Assembly: GCF_023913755.1 (NCBI RefSeq)
Contig: NZ_JAMXBJ010000032.1
Span: 43,789 to 76,637, forward strand
Direction of reading: 5' to 3'
Source of the DNA: Pseudarthrobacter cellobiosi
Lineage (GTDB): Bacteria > Actinomycetota > Actinomycetes > Actinomycetales > Micrococcaceae
Length of the DNA stretch: 32,849 nucleotides
Every line of letters starts with the position of its first letter. Positions within the stretch are counted from its first letter, which is position 1. Made by a program: the position numbers and the translations under genes. Below the pieces are notes generated by a model. It saw only the letters and a list, made by a program, of their open reading frames with translations, had not been told where the DNA came from and did not search any database. Of the stretch, positions 1 through 10,059 are shown piece after piece.

Positions 1-2
1 CG

Positions 3-2242
<2,240 letters not shown>

Positions 2243-2300
2243 CCGGCGTCGTACGGCTGTAAGCCGTTAGCGGCAGAAGCCGCAGCAAAAAGCCCGCAGA

Positions 2301-2340
2301 GGCGCCGCGATCTTGGGGGTTGCGGCGCCCCTGTTGTTTT
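2301..2340 (+). terminator. Intrinsic terminator after the exporter operon
   Basis: GGCGCCGC (2301-2308) pairs perfectly with GCGGCGCC (2322-2329) and is followed by CCTGTTGTTTT. This ends the TetR-exporter unit. The rest of the 2243-2380 gap shows nothing else. Confidence 0.7.
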
Positions 2341-2380
2341 CGTGGCGCCTGCGGACCGGGGCCGCAAGTGTCCTCTCGCG

Positions 2381-2938
2381 CTAAGCGGGCAGGAGCATGG
2401 CGGCAGTGGCGCCGGCGAGCATAAACGGGCCGAACGGGATGGAAGACTTCAAGGTGCCGCGGCGGGCCGCCAGCAGGGCCATGGACCAGAGGCCCCCCAG
2501 CAGGAAAGCCGCGAAGGTCCCGGCAAAAACGTGCCCCCAGCCGAGATAGCCAAGGTACATCCCCAGGACGCCGGCCAGCTTCACGTCGCCAAAGCCCATG
2601 CCGGGCGGGTAAACCATCCGCAGGACAAAATAGAAGGCCCACAGCACCGCGCCCCCGGCCAGGATGCGAAGCGCCGGGATCCCCAGTAGCTCGGCGGCAC
2701 CGTCGGGTGACCCCACGAGCGCGGCAGGACCGGCGATCACGTGCACCAAGGCCGCCGCGAGCAACAGAACCCCCGCCACACCGTAGGACGGGAAGACAAT
2801 CCGGTTGGGCAGCAGATGGTGGCGAACGTCAATCACCGTCAGCCGGGCCGCCATAACCAAAAAGTAGGCACATGCGGCCAGCACCAGCCAGAACGCCAGC
2901 GGGGTGGCGTCCCACAGTCCATCGAGTCGTCGGATCAC
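2381..2938 (-). CDS. Prepilin peptidase, A24 family (short form without methylase domain)
   Basis: This integral membrane aspartyl protease would cleave prepilin-type leader peptides. The two catalytic aspartates are visible: one in VIDVRHHLLPNRIV just after TM1, the other in the GxGD motif GMGFGDVKLAG. About six hydrophobic segments follow one another. The N-terminal cysteine-rich methyltransferase domain of PilD is absent, as in many actinobacterial and TadV-like enzymes. The start is uncertain. An in-frame ATG at 3007 would overlap the start region of the divergent gene by 10 bp, so I use the GTG at 2938 although its GAGGG sits too close. No pilin or Tad genes are nearby, so the substrates must be encoded elsewhere. 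Confidence 0.82.
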   Translation of the reverse strand: MIRRLDGLWDATPLAFWLVLAACAYFLVMAARLTVIDVRHHLLPNRIVFPSYGVAGVLLLAAALVHVIAGPAALVGSPDGAAELLGIPALRILAGGAVLWAFYFVLRMVYPPGMGFGDVKLAGVLGMYLGYLGWGHVFAGTFAAFLLGGLWSMALLAARRGTLKSSIPFGPFMLAGATAAMLLPA

Positions 2939-2985
2939 CCCTCGGATGCTACTGGATTCGCGCGCCGCACTGCTGAGCCCACGCG

Positions 2986-2998
2986 TAAACTGTGGATA
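2986..2998 (+). promoter_or_regulatory. Candidate leaderless promoter, -10 TAAACT
   Basis: TAAACT (2986-2991) lies exactly 6 nt before the ATG at 2998 and no ribosome binding site is present. Transcription would start at or next to the A of the ATG. No good -35 is seen. Confidence 0.5.
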
Positions 2999-3792
2999 TG
3001 TCGACATGGGACACCAGGCGCCGGCCGGATCCGGAGGGCAGCGCCGCCGCTGCAGACCTGAGCACCATGTTCCGGAACCTTTGCCGGTCTTCCCCTTGGA
3101 AATGGCAGTCACTGCGCTTTGAATACTGGGATGAACCGTTTTCCGACGTCCCCGACCCGTCCGCACCGCTGGTCCGCGCCTGGCTGCGCCGGCCCGGGGC
3201 GCTGCGCCTGGAAACCGCTGACCGGCTTGTCCTCCACAGCACCACCGGCATCAACGATTCCAAGGACGGGTTGTACGTCAGCGCCACCCGGAAGTCCTGG
3301 CTGCTGCCGCCCCACCTCGTGGCGCCCGTTTACGACGACCGCGGCCTGGTCAGGCGCCGGCCGGAGGCAGCATACGGCGAGCCGGGCTTCGGGAACGGCC
3401 GTTTCTCGGCTGCCCTTGATCCCGTGGAACTCGCCGGGAACGCACCGGTCCCCATTGAGTTCCCGGGCACTAACGCCGTGGACGTCGACGCCGCTCGCCG
3501 CGTCGAACACGATGGCCGGCCGGCACTGGAGGCAACCGTGACGCCTACCGCGTCCTACCATCCAACGGATCCTGCCGCTCCGCTCTGCCTGCCCGGCAGC
3601 AACCGGGTGCGGATTGACCTGGAAACCGGCGTCTGCGTGGCCAGCCAGTCACTGGAAGCGGCAACCCCGGATTACGGGCACTGGATCCGGATCCTCGCCG
3701 TGGACGAATACATGCTGGACGACCTGTTCGTGGCCGAGTCCATGAACCTTACGGACGTCCGCCGCCACATCAGCTGGGACATCCGCGCCTGA
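2998..3792 (+). CDS. Conserved-looking protein of unknown function (264 aa)
   Basis: I do not recognise this protein with confidence. It has no signal peptide and no membrane segment. The N-terminal part contains a tryptophan-rich stretch (SSPWKWQSLRFEYWDEPF) followed by RPGALRLETADRLVLHSTTG. Near the end, RVRIDLETGVCVASQSLEA followed by a hydrophilic tail reads like successive beta-strands. The pattern is reminiscent of LolA-like cytosolic proteins of actinobacteria, but that is an impression, not a demonstrated match. The ATG at 2998 is preferred over the in-frame GTG at 2992 because a -10-like TAAACT lies 6 nt upstream of the ATG, as expected for a leaderless mRNA. The gene diverges from the prepilin peptidase gene. 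Confidence 0.75.
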   Translation: MSTWDTRRRPDPEGSAAAADLSTMFRNLCRSSPWKWQSLRFEYWDEPFSDVPDPSAPLVRAWLRRPGALRLETADRLVLHSTTGINDSKDGLYVSATRKSWLLPPHLVAPVYDDRGLVRRRPEAAYGEPGFGNGRFSAALDPVELAGNAPVPIEFPGTNAVDVDAARRVEHDGRPALEATVTPTASYHPTDPAAPLCLPGSNRVRIDLETGVCVASQSLEAATPDYGHWIRILAVDEYMLDDLFVAESMNLTDVRRHISWDIRA

Positions 3793-3850
3793 GCGCGGGT
3801 CCTGCTCGCCATCACCGGCGTTTGACAGACTACCGTGGCCCGCCCTGGGC

Positions 3851-3863
3851 TAGGCTTCCCTGA
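3851..3863 (+). promoter_or_regulatory. Candidate leaderless promoter, -10 TAGGCT
   Basis: TAGGCT (3851-3856) precedes the ATG at 3863 by 6 nt and there is no Shine-Dalgarno. A perfect TTGACA lies at 3822-3827, but the 23-nt spacer is too long for a classical sigma-70-type promoter, so the -35 assignment is doubtful. Confidence 0.5.
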
Positions 3864-4510
3864 TGACCGCGCTGACTTCCATCTGGCCCCTCTTCGGCCT
3901 CAAGCTGACCACGCCCCGCCTGGTGCTGCGTCCCATAACCGACGCCGACATTCCCGCCGCAGTTGCAGCGGCCGCCAGCGGAGTCCACGAACCCGGACGG
4001 AGCCCCTTCAGCACTCCATGGACGGAACTGCCGGCGGAAACTTTAGGACACAACATGGCGCAGTGGTACTGGCGCTGCCGCGGCCAGGCCACACATGAGG
4101 ACTGGAGCCTGCTCCTGGGCATCTGGTACCAGGACGAATTCATCGGCTGCCAGGACATCGGCGCCAAGGACTTTGCCACCCTCAAAACCGTCAGCACCGG
4201 CTCCTGGCTCAAGCAGTCCCTCCACAGCCAGGGGCTCGGCACGGAGATGCGGGCCGCCGTCGCTCTTTACGCGTTCGACTGGCTCGGCGCCGAAGTGGCC
4301 GAATCCGAAGCCGCCGCCTGGAACGCCGCCTCCCTGGGCGTGTCCCGCGCTCTCGGGTATGAACTCAACGGCACCAACAGGCAATCCTGGGGCGGCAAGG
4401 CCGTCGAAGTCCAAAAAGTGCGCCTCACCCCCGCAACCTTCAAACGCCCCGACTGGACCCTCCAGGTCAGGGGCCACGAACCAGCAGCCAAGTTCCTTGG
4501 CGTCGGCTGA
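3863..4510 (+). CDS. GNAT N-acetyltransferase, RimJ/RimL-like
   Basis: This 215-residue cytosolic acetyltransferase would use acetyl-CoA. The N-terminus LTTPRLVLRPITDADIPA is the hallmark beta1-alpha1 of the RimJ/RimL branch (Acetyltransf_3). The acetyl-CoA-binding segment is in SLHSQGLGTEMRAAVALYAFD (QGLGTEM being the Q/RxxGxG/A motif A). NAASLGVSRALGYELNG is the usual C-terminal helix-strand in which Asn contacts the cofactor. The substrate cannot be read from sequence; relatives acetylate ribosomal protein N-termini, antibiotics or small amines. The gene appears leaderless. A strong terminator follows, shared with the convergent phoH gene. Confidence 0.85.
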   Translation: MTALTSIWPLFGLKLTTPRLVLRPITDADIPAAVAAAASGVHEPGRSPFSTPWTELPAETLGHNMAQWYWRCRGQATHEDWSLLLGIWYQDEFIGCQDIGAKDFATLKTVSTGSWLKQSLHSQGLGTEMRAAVALYAFDWLGAEVAESEAAAWNAASLGVSRALGYELNGTNRQSWGGKAVEVQKVRLTPATFKRPDWTLQVRGHEPAAKFLGVG

Positions 4511-4526
4511 GGGCGTTTGCGATGGA

Positions 4527-4564
4527 GAGGGGCCGTGGCCGGACGAACCGGACCACGGCCCCTC
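4527..4564. terminator. Bidirectional terminator between GNAT gene and phoH
   Basis: GAGGGGCCGTGG (4527-4538) pairs perfectly with CCACGGCCCCTC (4553-4564). An inner CCGG/CCGG pair extends the stem around a small bulge. It lies between convergent genes and can serve both. Confidence 0.75.
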
Positions 4565-4575
4565 ACCTACTTAAC

Positions 4576-6006
4576 CTAGATTTCTGCGCCCTCCAAGAGC
4601 TCGGTTACCAGGGCTGCGATCGGGGAGCGCTCCGAGCGGGTGAGGGTGATGTGGCCGAAGAGCGGGTGTCCTTTCAGGGTTTCGACAACGGCGGCGATAC
4701 CGTCGTGCCGGCCGACGCGCAGGTTGTCACGCTGGGCGACGTCGTGGGTGAGGACGATCTTGGAGTTCTGGCCGATGCGGCTCATCACGGTGAGGAGGAC
4801 GTTCTTCTCGAGTGACTGGGCCTCGTCGACGATCACGAAGGCGTCGTGCAGGGAGCGGCCGCGGATGTGGGTCAGCGGCATGACCTCAAGCATGCCGCGG
4901 TCCATGACTTCTTCCACGACTTCCTGGCTGACCAGGGCGCCGAGCGTGTCAAAGACCGCCTGGGCCCAGGGGTTCATCTTTTCCGACTCGGAGCCGGGCA
5001 GGTAGCCAAGTTCCTGGCCACCCACGGCGTAGAGGGGACGGAAGACGATCACCTTACGGTGCTCGCGGCGTTCCAGCACGGCTTCCAGGCCGGCACACAG
5101 GGCCAGCGCGGATTTGCCGGTGCCGGCCCGTCCTCCGACTGAAACGATTCCGACGGCGGGGTCCATCAGCATATCGATGGCCAACCGCTGCTCCGCGGAA
5201 CGTCCGTGGAGCCCGAACACGTCCCGGTCCCCCTTGACCAGCCGCACCTGCTTATCGGCGCCCACCCGGCCCAGGGCGGAGCCCCGGTTGGAGAGAATCA
5301 CCAGCCCGGTGTTGACCGGCATTTCCGCGGCTGCGGGGATGAAGACGGGCTCGTGGCCGTACAGGGTGGAAATTTCGTCCTCGCTGGCTTCCACCTCGGC
5401 GACGCCGGTCCAGCCCGAATCCTTCACGAGCTCGTTGCGGTATTCGTCGGCAGTAAGTCCCATGGCGGAGGCCTTGACCCGCATGGGGAGATCCTTCGAC
5501 ACCACGGTGACGTTCCGGCCTTCATTGGCCAGGTTCTTGGCCACGGCCAGGATGCGGCTGTCGTTGTCGCCGCTGCGGAAACCCAAGGGGAGCACGTCGG
5601 CGGAAATGTGGTTCAGCTCCACCAGGAGGGTGCCGCCTTCGTTTCCGATGGGGATGGGTTTGCTCAAGCCACCGTGTTTCACGCGGAGATCATCGAGCAG
5701 CCGGAGCGCCTTGCGGGCAAAGTAGCCCAGTTCGGGGTCGTGCCGTTTCCCCTCAAGTTCCGTGATGACAACGATTGGAACAATGACTTCGTGCTCGGCG
5801 AAGCGCAGCAGCGCCCGTGGATCCGAGAGCAGGACGGAGGTGTCAATGACGAAGCTGCTAATGGTGGCGTCCCTTCCGGAGACAGCAAAACCGGCCGCAG
5901 ATTTTTCGTCTGCTGCACCGGTTTGTGAGGTGGCTCGCGTGGTGCGAGAGGTAGCTTTCTGTCCCTGGTCAAAAACGGCCTCGGGCAGTTGTTCAGAAAT
6001 AGCCAC
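4576..6006 (-). CDS. phoH: PhoH-family protein with N-terminal PIN domain (PhoH2 type)
   Basis: This 476-residue fusion joins a PIN-type RNase domain to a PhoH ATPase. The PIN domain opens with [12 protein letters not shown] (~52-63) and has further acidic residues in [12 protein letters not shown] and [13 protein letters not shown]. The PhoH domain has Walker [12 protein letters not shown], Walker [12 protein letters not shown], and the PhoH motif [16 protein letters not shown]. Mycobacterial PhoH2 (Rv1095) of the same architecture is an RNA helicase/RNase linked to a toxin-antitoxin function. Only a PIN-PhoH fusion is seen here, with no small antitoxin gene immediately upstream. I chose the GTG at 6006 because GGAG lies 5 nt before it; the frame also stays open to 6084. 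Confidence 0.9.
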   Translation of the reverse strand: MAISEQLPEAVFDQGQKATSRTTRATSQTGAADEKSAAGFAVSGRDATISSFVIDTSVLLSDPRALLRFAEHEVIVPIVVITELEGKRHDPELGYFARKALRLLDDLRVKHGGLSKPIPIGNEGGTLLVELNHISADVLPLGFRSGDNDSRILAVAKNLANEGRNVTVVSKDLPMRVKASAMGLTADEYRNELVKDSGWTGVAEVEASEDEISTLYGHEPVFIPAAAEMPVNTGLVILSNRGSALGRVGADKQVRLVKGDRDVFGLHGRSAEQRLAIDMLMDPAVGIVSVGGRAGTGKSALALCAGLEAVLERREHRKVIVFRPLYAVGGQELGYLPGSESEKMNPWAQAVFDTLGALVSQEVVEEVMDRGMLEVMPLTHIRGRSLHDAFVIVDEAQSLEKNVLLTVMSRIGQNSKIVLTHDVAQRDNLRVGRHDGIAAVVETLKGHPLFGHITLTRSERSPIAALVTELLEGAEI

Positions 6007-6247
6007 ATCGACTCCAGCCCCGGGCACGCCCGGAATTGTTATTGGTGAGGCGGCTCGGCCTGGAGGCCGGGTCCGGCCTCCCATACAACCGGTGCGAAAT
6101 TTCGCTCCATGTACTGGCCTCCCCGATCAGCCGGCGTTTTTGCCTGCTGATGGATATAACGTAATTCCCTGTCCAGTAATTTCCGGTGCCATCCGTCGGC
6201 GATTCCTGTTGCCGGCTTGTGAATTCCGGATGAACGGACCGGCCGGA
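6007..6247. other. Intergenic region between phoH and the prenyltransferase gene
   Basis: No gene is supported here. It contains a hairpin GGAGGCC-GGGTCC-GGCCTCC (6062-6081) and a perfect 12-bp palindrome GCGAAATTTCGC (6094-6105), both within the probable 5' leader or promoter of phoH. A comparatively A+T-rich stretch with TATATC on the minus strand (around 6152-6158) is a possible -10, without a convincing -35. Confidence 0.4.
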
Positions 6248-7048
6248 TCAGGTCCCGAAGCGCCGCTGCCTGCCTGCGTAGTCGCGAAGGGCGCGGAGGA
6301 AGTCCACTTTGCGGAAGGCGGGCCACAAGGCCTCGCAGAAGTAGAACTCGCTGTACGCGCTCTGCCACATCAGGAACCCGGACAGCCGCTGCTCCCCGGA
6401 GGTTCTGATCACCAGGTCCGGATCCGGCTGGCCGCGCGTGTACAGGAAGCGGGAAATATCGTCCACGGATAGCGTGTCGGCGAGGGCCGAAATGTCCGAG
6501 CCCTTGGCGACGGCGTCGTGAAGCAGCTCCCGCACGGCGTCAACGATTTCGCGGCGTCCGCCGTAGCCCACCGCAACGTTGACATGGATCTTTTCGCGTA
6601 CCGGTGTGCGGGCGGTGAGCTTGTTGAGCCGTTCCGCCAGGTAGTCGGGCAGGAGCTCGGGGGCGCCCATGGCGTTGACCGAGATGTTGGCGTCCTCGTC
6701 CAGGCGGTCCAGGGTGTTGGCAATGATCCCCATCAGAAGATCCAGCTCCTCGCTGGACCGGCTCATGTTGTCCGTGGACAGCATGTAGAGCGTGACCACC
6801 TTGACCCCAAGCTCCTGGCACCAGCCGAGGAATTCATGGATCTTGTCCGCGCCGGCCTGGTGGCCCTGGCTAGTGGGTGCGTTGAACTGTTTGGCCCAGC
6901 GCCGGTTGCCATCCACCATCACGCCGATGTGATTGGGAATGCGGCCGCCGGCCAACTCGCTGAGCAGCCGCCTCTCGTAGAAGTCATAAAGGAACCCGCG
7001 CAATTCCACGAGGAGACTCACCTGACTTCCGTTGCTGTTCGACGGCAT
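6248..7048 (-). CDS. Isoprenyl transferase (cis-prenyl diphosphate synthase, UppS family)
   Basis: This 266-residue enzyme condenses isopentenyl diphosphate onto an allylic diphosphate with cis geometry. HIGVMVDGNRRWAK (~40-53) contains the catalytic Asp (D46) and phosphate-binding loop. The C-terminal signature RTSGEQRLSGFLMW, followed by YSEFYF, holds the conserved Arg and Ser/Glu residues. The sequence and its place beside a hemolysin III gene resemble M. tuberculosis Rv1086, a short-chain Z-farnesyl diphosphate synthase, rather than the main undecaprenyl/decaprenyl enzyme. The final chain length is therefore uncertain and I give no symbol. The ATG at 7048 has TAGGAT 5 nt upstream and no ribosome binding site. 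Confidence 0.9.
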   Translation of the reverse strand: MPSNSNGSQVSLLVELRGFLYDFYERRLLSELAGGRIPNHIGVMVDGNRRWAKQFNAPTSQGHQAGADKIHEFLGWCQELGVKVVTLYMLSTDNMSRSSEELDLLMGIIANTLDRLDEDANISVNAMGAPELLPDYLAERLNKLTARTPVREKIHVNVAVGYGGRREIVDAVRELLHDAVAKGSDISALADTLSVDDISRFLYTRGQPDPDLVIRTSGEQRLSGFLMWQSAYSEFYFCEALWPAFRKVDFLRALRDYAGRQRRFGT

Positions 7049-7059
7049 TGCACATCCTA
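7048..7059 (-). promoter_or_regulatory. Candidate leaderless promoter, -10 TAGGAT
   Basis: On the minus strand TAGGAT (7059-7054) precedes the ATG at 7048 by 5 nt, with no Shine-Dalgarno between them. Confidence 0.45.
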
Positions 7060-7119
7060 GGCTACCGTCCGGGACCGGGACCGGCGTGACGGGACGTTCC
7101 CGGATGACCTGCCATGATT

Positions 7120-7135
7120 GTTACCCGTGAGTAAC
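7120..7135. promoter_or_regulatory. 16-bp inverted repeat, possible operator
   Basis: GTTACCCGTGAGTAAC has perfect 5-bp arms (GTTAC/GTAAC) around 6 nt. It covers the place where the -35 of the leaderless hemolysin III-type gene should be, in the gap shared with the divergent prenyltransferase gene. No cognate regulator is identified. Confidence 0.3.
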
Positions 7136-7151
7136 TTATCCAAAGAGAGGA

Positions 7152-7164
7152 TATTCTGAAGCCA
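7152..7164 (+). promoter_or_regulatory. Candidate leaderless promoter, -10 TATTCT
   Basis: TATTCT (7152-7157) lies 6 nt before the ATG at 7164. A GAGAGG is present upstream, but its 13-nt distance is long for a ribosome binding site. Confidence 0.45.
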
Positions 7165-7886
7165 TGAACAGCCAGACTCCTGACGGCCCCCGCGCGCCCT
7201 CGGCGGACCACGGCCACAGCCCTCTGGACGACGCCGCCGTCCGGCTGGCCGAGCTCCTGATGATCAAGCCCAAGTGGCGCGGCTGGATCCACACCGTCAC
7301 GGCTCCGTTGGCCCTGGCAGCGGGCCTCGTCCTGGTGGTCCTCGCCCCCACTACGGACCGCAAGATCACCTCGGCCATCTACGCTGCCACCGGCGTCCTG
7401 CTTTTTGGCATCAGTGCCATCTACCACCGCGGCAACTGGTCTCCGGGCGTGAAGGTTGTCCTCAAGCGCCTGGACCACACCAACATCATGCTGGTCATCG
7501 CCGGCAGCTATACGCCCCTGGCCTGGTCGCTCCTGGAACAGCCCAAGGCGGTCCTGCTGCTCTGGGTCATCTGGTCCGGGGCCATTCTCGGGGTGCTGTT
7601 CCGGCTGCTGTGGACGGACGCGCCGCGCTGGCTATACGTGCCGATCTACATCGCCCTGGGCTGCGGGTCGCTGTTCTACCTGCCTGAGTTCTTCGCGGCC
7701 AGCGTCCCCGCCGCCGTCCTGATCTGTGTGGGCGGCATTCTGTACATCACCGGTGCCGTGTTCTACGCGCTCAAGAAACCCAACTTCAGCTACGAGCACT
7801 TTGGCTTCCACGAACTCTTCCATGCCCTGACGGTCCTGGCCTTCGCAGCACATTTCACGGCGATCGCCATCGCAGTCCTCAGCTGA
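7164..7886 (+). CDS. Hemolysin III family membrane protein (TrhA/YqfA-like, PAQR superfamily)
   Basis: This 240-residue protein has seven hydrophobic segments after a ~45-residue cytosolic N-terminus. Family signatures are SAIYHRGNWSPG, with the conserved SxxYH, near the end of TM2, and HFGFHELFHALTVLAFAAHF at the C-terminus. These histidines and acidic residues form the putative metal site of the superfamily. Despite the name, most members are not proven hemolysins; relatives affect membrane energetics or fluidity. It diverges from the prenyltransferase gene, as Rv1085c and Rv1086 are neighbours in M. tuberculosis, which may point to a lipid or envelope role. Confidence 0.9.
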   Translation: MNSQTPDGPRAPSADHGHSPLDDAAVRLAELLMIKPKWRGWIHTVTAPLALAAGLVLVVLAPTTDRKITSAIYAATGVLLFGISAIYHRGNWSPGVKVVLKRLDHTNIMLVIAGSYTPLAWSLLEQPKAVLLLWVIWSGAILGVLFRLLWTDAPRWLYVPIYIALGCGSLFYLPEFFAASVPAAVLICVGGILYITGAVFYALKKPNFSYEHFGFHELFHALTVLAFAAHFTAIAIAVLS

Positions 7887-7925
7887 ACTGTAGAGGCCGG
7901 TAGGAACGCGGGAGTTCGGCCCGCT

Positions 7926-8285
7926 TCAGTCGCGGGGCTGGGACCGGTCGGCGGCCTGGCCGTGACCGTTGTCTTCGAGGCCAGCCTTGTCGCCGGACGC
8001 ATCCGTGTCGCCGGCAACACCGAGGCCGTCGTGGCCGTCCGCAGCTTCAATGTCCGCGGCCTCGGCCGCTGCCTGGCGCTCCTCTTCCACCTGTGCGCGG
8101 TAGCGGACGCGGCGGATGCGGCGGACCATGTCTACAATCAGCAGCGTGGTGGCCAGCACAAAGAAAGCCGTCATGATGAAGCCCCACAAGCCCGGGGTGA
8201 TCTGGTCCTCGGAGATGCCCTCACGCAGGCCGGGCGTCGGCAGCGGTGAGGGGGTGGTGGTCAGGGCGAGGAGCAAGTGATGCAC
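7926..8285 (-). CDS. Small single-pass membrane protein of unknown function
   Basis: The 119-residue product has one clear transmembrane segment (GLWGFIMTAFFVLATTLLIV, about residues 32-51). A basic RRIRRVRYRAQ stretch follows, which by the positive-inside rule puts the C-terminus in the cytosol. The tail is acidic, Ala/Asp/Gly-rich and probably disordered. The GTG start at 8285 has AGAAGG 8 nt upstream. It lies 114 nt downstream of mca on the same strand. M. tuberculosis also has a small membrane protein gene (Rv1083) next to mca, so a link with mycothiol metabolism is possible but unproven. Confidence 0.75.
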   Translation of the reverse strand: MHHLLLALTTTPSPLPTPGLREGISEDQITPGLWGFIMTAFFVLATTLLIVDMVRRIRRVRYRAQVEEERQAAAEAADIEAADGHDGLGVAGDTDASGDKAGLEDNGHGQAADRSQPRD

Positions 8286-8399
8286 GGTTCAAACCTTCTG
8301 TGGAAACTGATGGGCAGCCGGCCGGGGATTCCGGAGGCGGGTCCGCGGGACCCGGACCAGCCCACAGCTTTTCTACACGGCATAGAATATGCTGCCGCT

Positions 8400-9305
8400 C
8401 TATCTTAGCCCGGCGAAAAGGTCCTTTTCGGGCAATTCGGCGGGGACCCTGGACTCGATCAGGGAGTAGTCTTCCCACGGCCACACGCGGCGCTGCATCT
8501 CGGCCGACACGGCGAAGAAGAACCCCAGCGGATCCACCTGCGTCCGGTGCGCGCGGAGTGCGTCGTCGCGGGCCTCAAAAAAGTCCCCGCAGTCGATCTG
8601 CGTGGTGGTGGCATGGGCACCCTGCGGCGGGGTGTGGCCTTCCGCATCCGTTTCCAGCCACGCGGCCAGCCGCTGGGCGTACGGGGACTGCAGGCCTGCT
8701 TCTTCCAGGGCAAAATGCAGTGCGCGGAACCGGTCCGGGCTGAAGGCCCTGTCGTAATAGAGCTTGCTGGGTTCCCAGGCCGCTCCGGCGTCGGGATACC
8801 TGCTGGGGTCACCCGCAGCCGCAAATGCCTCCACTGCCACCCGGTGCGCCATGATGTGGTCCGGGTGCGGGTATCCCCCGTTGTCGTCATAGCTGACGAT
8901 CACCTGCGGCTTGAAGTCCCGGACCAGCCGCACCAGCGGCGCCGCGGCGCGCTCCAGCGGCTGGACGGCGAAGGATCCGGCCGGCAGCGGCGGCAGAGGA
9001 TCGCCCTCGGGCAGCCCGGAGTCCGTGAATCCCAACCAGCGCTGCTGGACGCCAAGTACCTTGGCCGCCTGGTCCATTTCCAGCCGGCGCGCCCCGGCCA
9101 TGTCCCGCTTGGGATGCGGCTCGCCTTCCACGGCAGGGTTCTGGATGTCTCCGCGGGATCCGTCGGTGCAGGTGGCCACCATGACTTCCACTCCGGTGGC
9201 GGCGTACATGGCCATGGTCGCGGCGCCCTTGCTGGACTCGTCGTCCGGGTGCGCATGAACGGCTAGCAGCCTCAGCGTTGCCGGGGTATTGGTGGACGCT
9301 GTCAT
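8400..9305 (-). CDS. mca: Mycothiol S-conjugate amidase
   Basis: This 301-residue zinc hydrolase of the LmbE/PIG-L family cleaves mycothiol S-conjugates into a mercapturic acid and GlcN-inositol, detoxifying electrophiles and drugs in the cytosol. The metal-binding motif AVHAHPDDES (H19, D22) and the second site YPHPDHIMAH (H150) are intact, with Asp21 as likely general base. TCTDGSRGDIQNP and the C-terminal QRRVWPWEDYSL match Mca better than the deacetylase MshB. The ATG at 9305 has GGAG 9 nt upstream; the frame stays open to 9422 but without a better start. It diverges from the DUF4307 gene. Confidence 0.92.
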   Translation of the reverse strand: MTASTNTPATLRLLAVHAHPDDESSKGAATMAMYAATGVEVMVATCTDGSRGDIQNPAVEGEPHPKRDMAGARRLEMDQAAKVLGVQQRWLGFTDSGLPEGDPLPPLPAGSFAVQPLERAAAPLVRLVRDFKPQVIVSYDDNGGYPHPDHIMAHRVAVEAFAAAGDPSRYPDAGAAWEPSKLYYDRAFSPDRFRALHFALEEAGLQSPYAQRLAAWLETDAEGHTPPQGAHATTTQIDCGDFFEARDDALRAHRTQVDPLGFFFAVSAEMQRRVWPWEDYSLIESRVPAELPEKDLFAGLR

Positions 9306-9437
9306 CGAGGACGGCTCCTTTTTCTTCTGCGGCTGCTGTGACGGCCACTGGACTGAAGGGACTGCATGACTGGACGGACGGGATAGCTGTGCCGGGGGTG
9401 CTGATCCGGACCGGACGGCCACGGCCTGGAATCGAAC

Positions 9438-9450
9438 TAAACTGGACTGG
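9438..9450 (+). promoter_or_regulatory. Candidate leaderless promoter, -10 TAAACT
   Basis: TAAACT (9438-9443) is followed after 6 nt by the GTG start at 9450. No ribosome binding site lies between. Confidence 0.5.
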
Positions 9451-9908
9451 TGACTACCCAGGATCAGCCCGCCGTGTCCCCGCCTGCAGACACTAGCCTA
9501 GCCAATCGTTATGGCAGTAAGAAGCAGCCCCTCCCGCGTGCGGTCAAACGTGGCATCGCCGTAGCAGCGTTGGCGGCCGGAGTGGGGTTCATGGCCTGGG
9601 TCTCCACGTCCTCAGCCGGCTCTGACGTGACGTTCAAGGACATCGGTTTCAGCACCATCGATGCCACTGCGGCCGAGGTTGATTTCCAGGTCACCAGGGA
9701 ACCGGGGACGGCCGTCAAGTGCGCCGTCAAGGCCCTCGACTCCAAGTTCGCAGTGGTGGGCTGGAAAGTAGTGGACATCCCGCCCGGGGAAGCTGACGGA
9801 ACGGCCGACGGCGGGAGGACAGTTTCGCAGCGCGTGACACTCCGGACGGAGTCCCTGTCCGTTTCCGGTGTGGTGGACGACTGCTGGATTCCGGGTGCCG
9901 GGACGTAG
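9450..9908 (+). CDS. DUF4307 domain-containing membrane-anchored protein
   Basis: The 152-residue protein has a hydrophilic N-terminus (ANRYGSKK), one transmembrane helix (~35-52, RGIAVAALAAGVGFMAWV) and an exported domain of ~95 residues. The exported part has two cysteines (CAVKALD and DDCWIPG) that could form a disulfide. This N-terminus, helix and beta-rich tail order is that of the DUF4307 family, found in actinobacteria between mca and greA (compare Rv1081c). The function is unknown. The GTG start is supported by a -10-like TAAACT 6 nt upstream, suggesting a leaderless mRNA. Confidence 0.85.
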   Translation: MTTQDQPAVSPPADTSLANRYGSKKQPLPRAVKRGIAVAALAAGVGFMAWVSTSSAGSDVTFKDIGFSTIDATAAEVDFQVTREPGTAVKCAVKALDSKFAVVGWKVVDIPPGEADGTADGGRTVSQRVTLRTESLSVSGVVDDCWIPGAGT

Positions 9909-9935
9909 CGCCGTGTGATCTATGCCCCATCCCGG

Positions 9936-9964
9936 TTGGGTATGTCCAGAGTTTTGACTACAAT
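9936..9964 (+). promoter_or_regulatory. greA promoter (TTGGGT-N17-TACAAT)
   Basis: TTGGGT (9936-9941) and TACAAT (9959-9964) are spaced by 17 nt. Transcription would start near 9971, giving a leader of about 90 nt before the GTG at 10060. I see no riboswitch-like structure in that leader. Confidence 0.6.
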
Positions 9965-10059
9965 GGGTCAATACCTTTACCCCGCTGAGCTGGTTGCTGA
10001 GTTCCATAAGTGGCCACCGTTGCGGGGTCTTTTGCATGTACGACCATTAGGAGAAGTCC

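Noticed and set aside
2939..3166. Longer N-terminus for the prepilin peptidase (start at 3166 or 3007)
   Set aside because: The added residues have no family similarity and would overlap the start of the divergent gene. The ATG at 3007 remains possible.
9965..10059. Possible riboswitch in the ~90-nt greA leader
   Set aside because: I could not draw a conserved or stable aptamer-like fold; the leader looks unstructured apart from its ribosome binding site.
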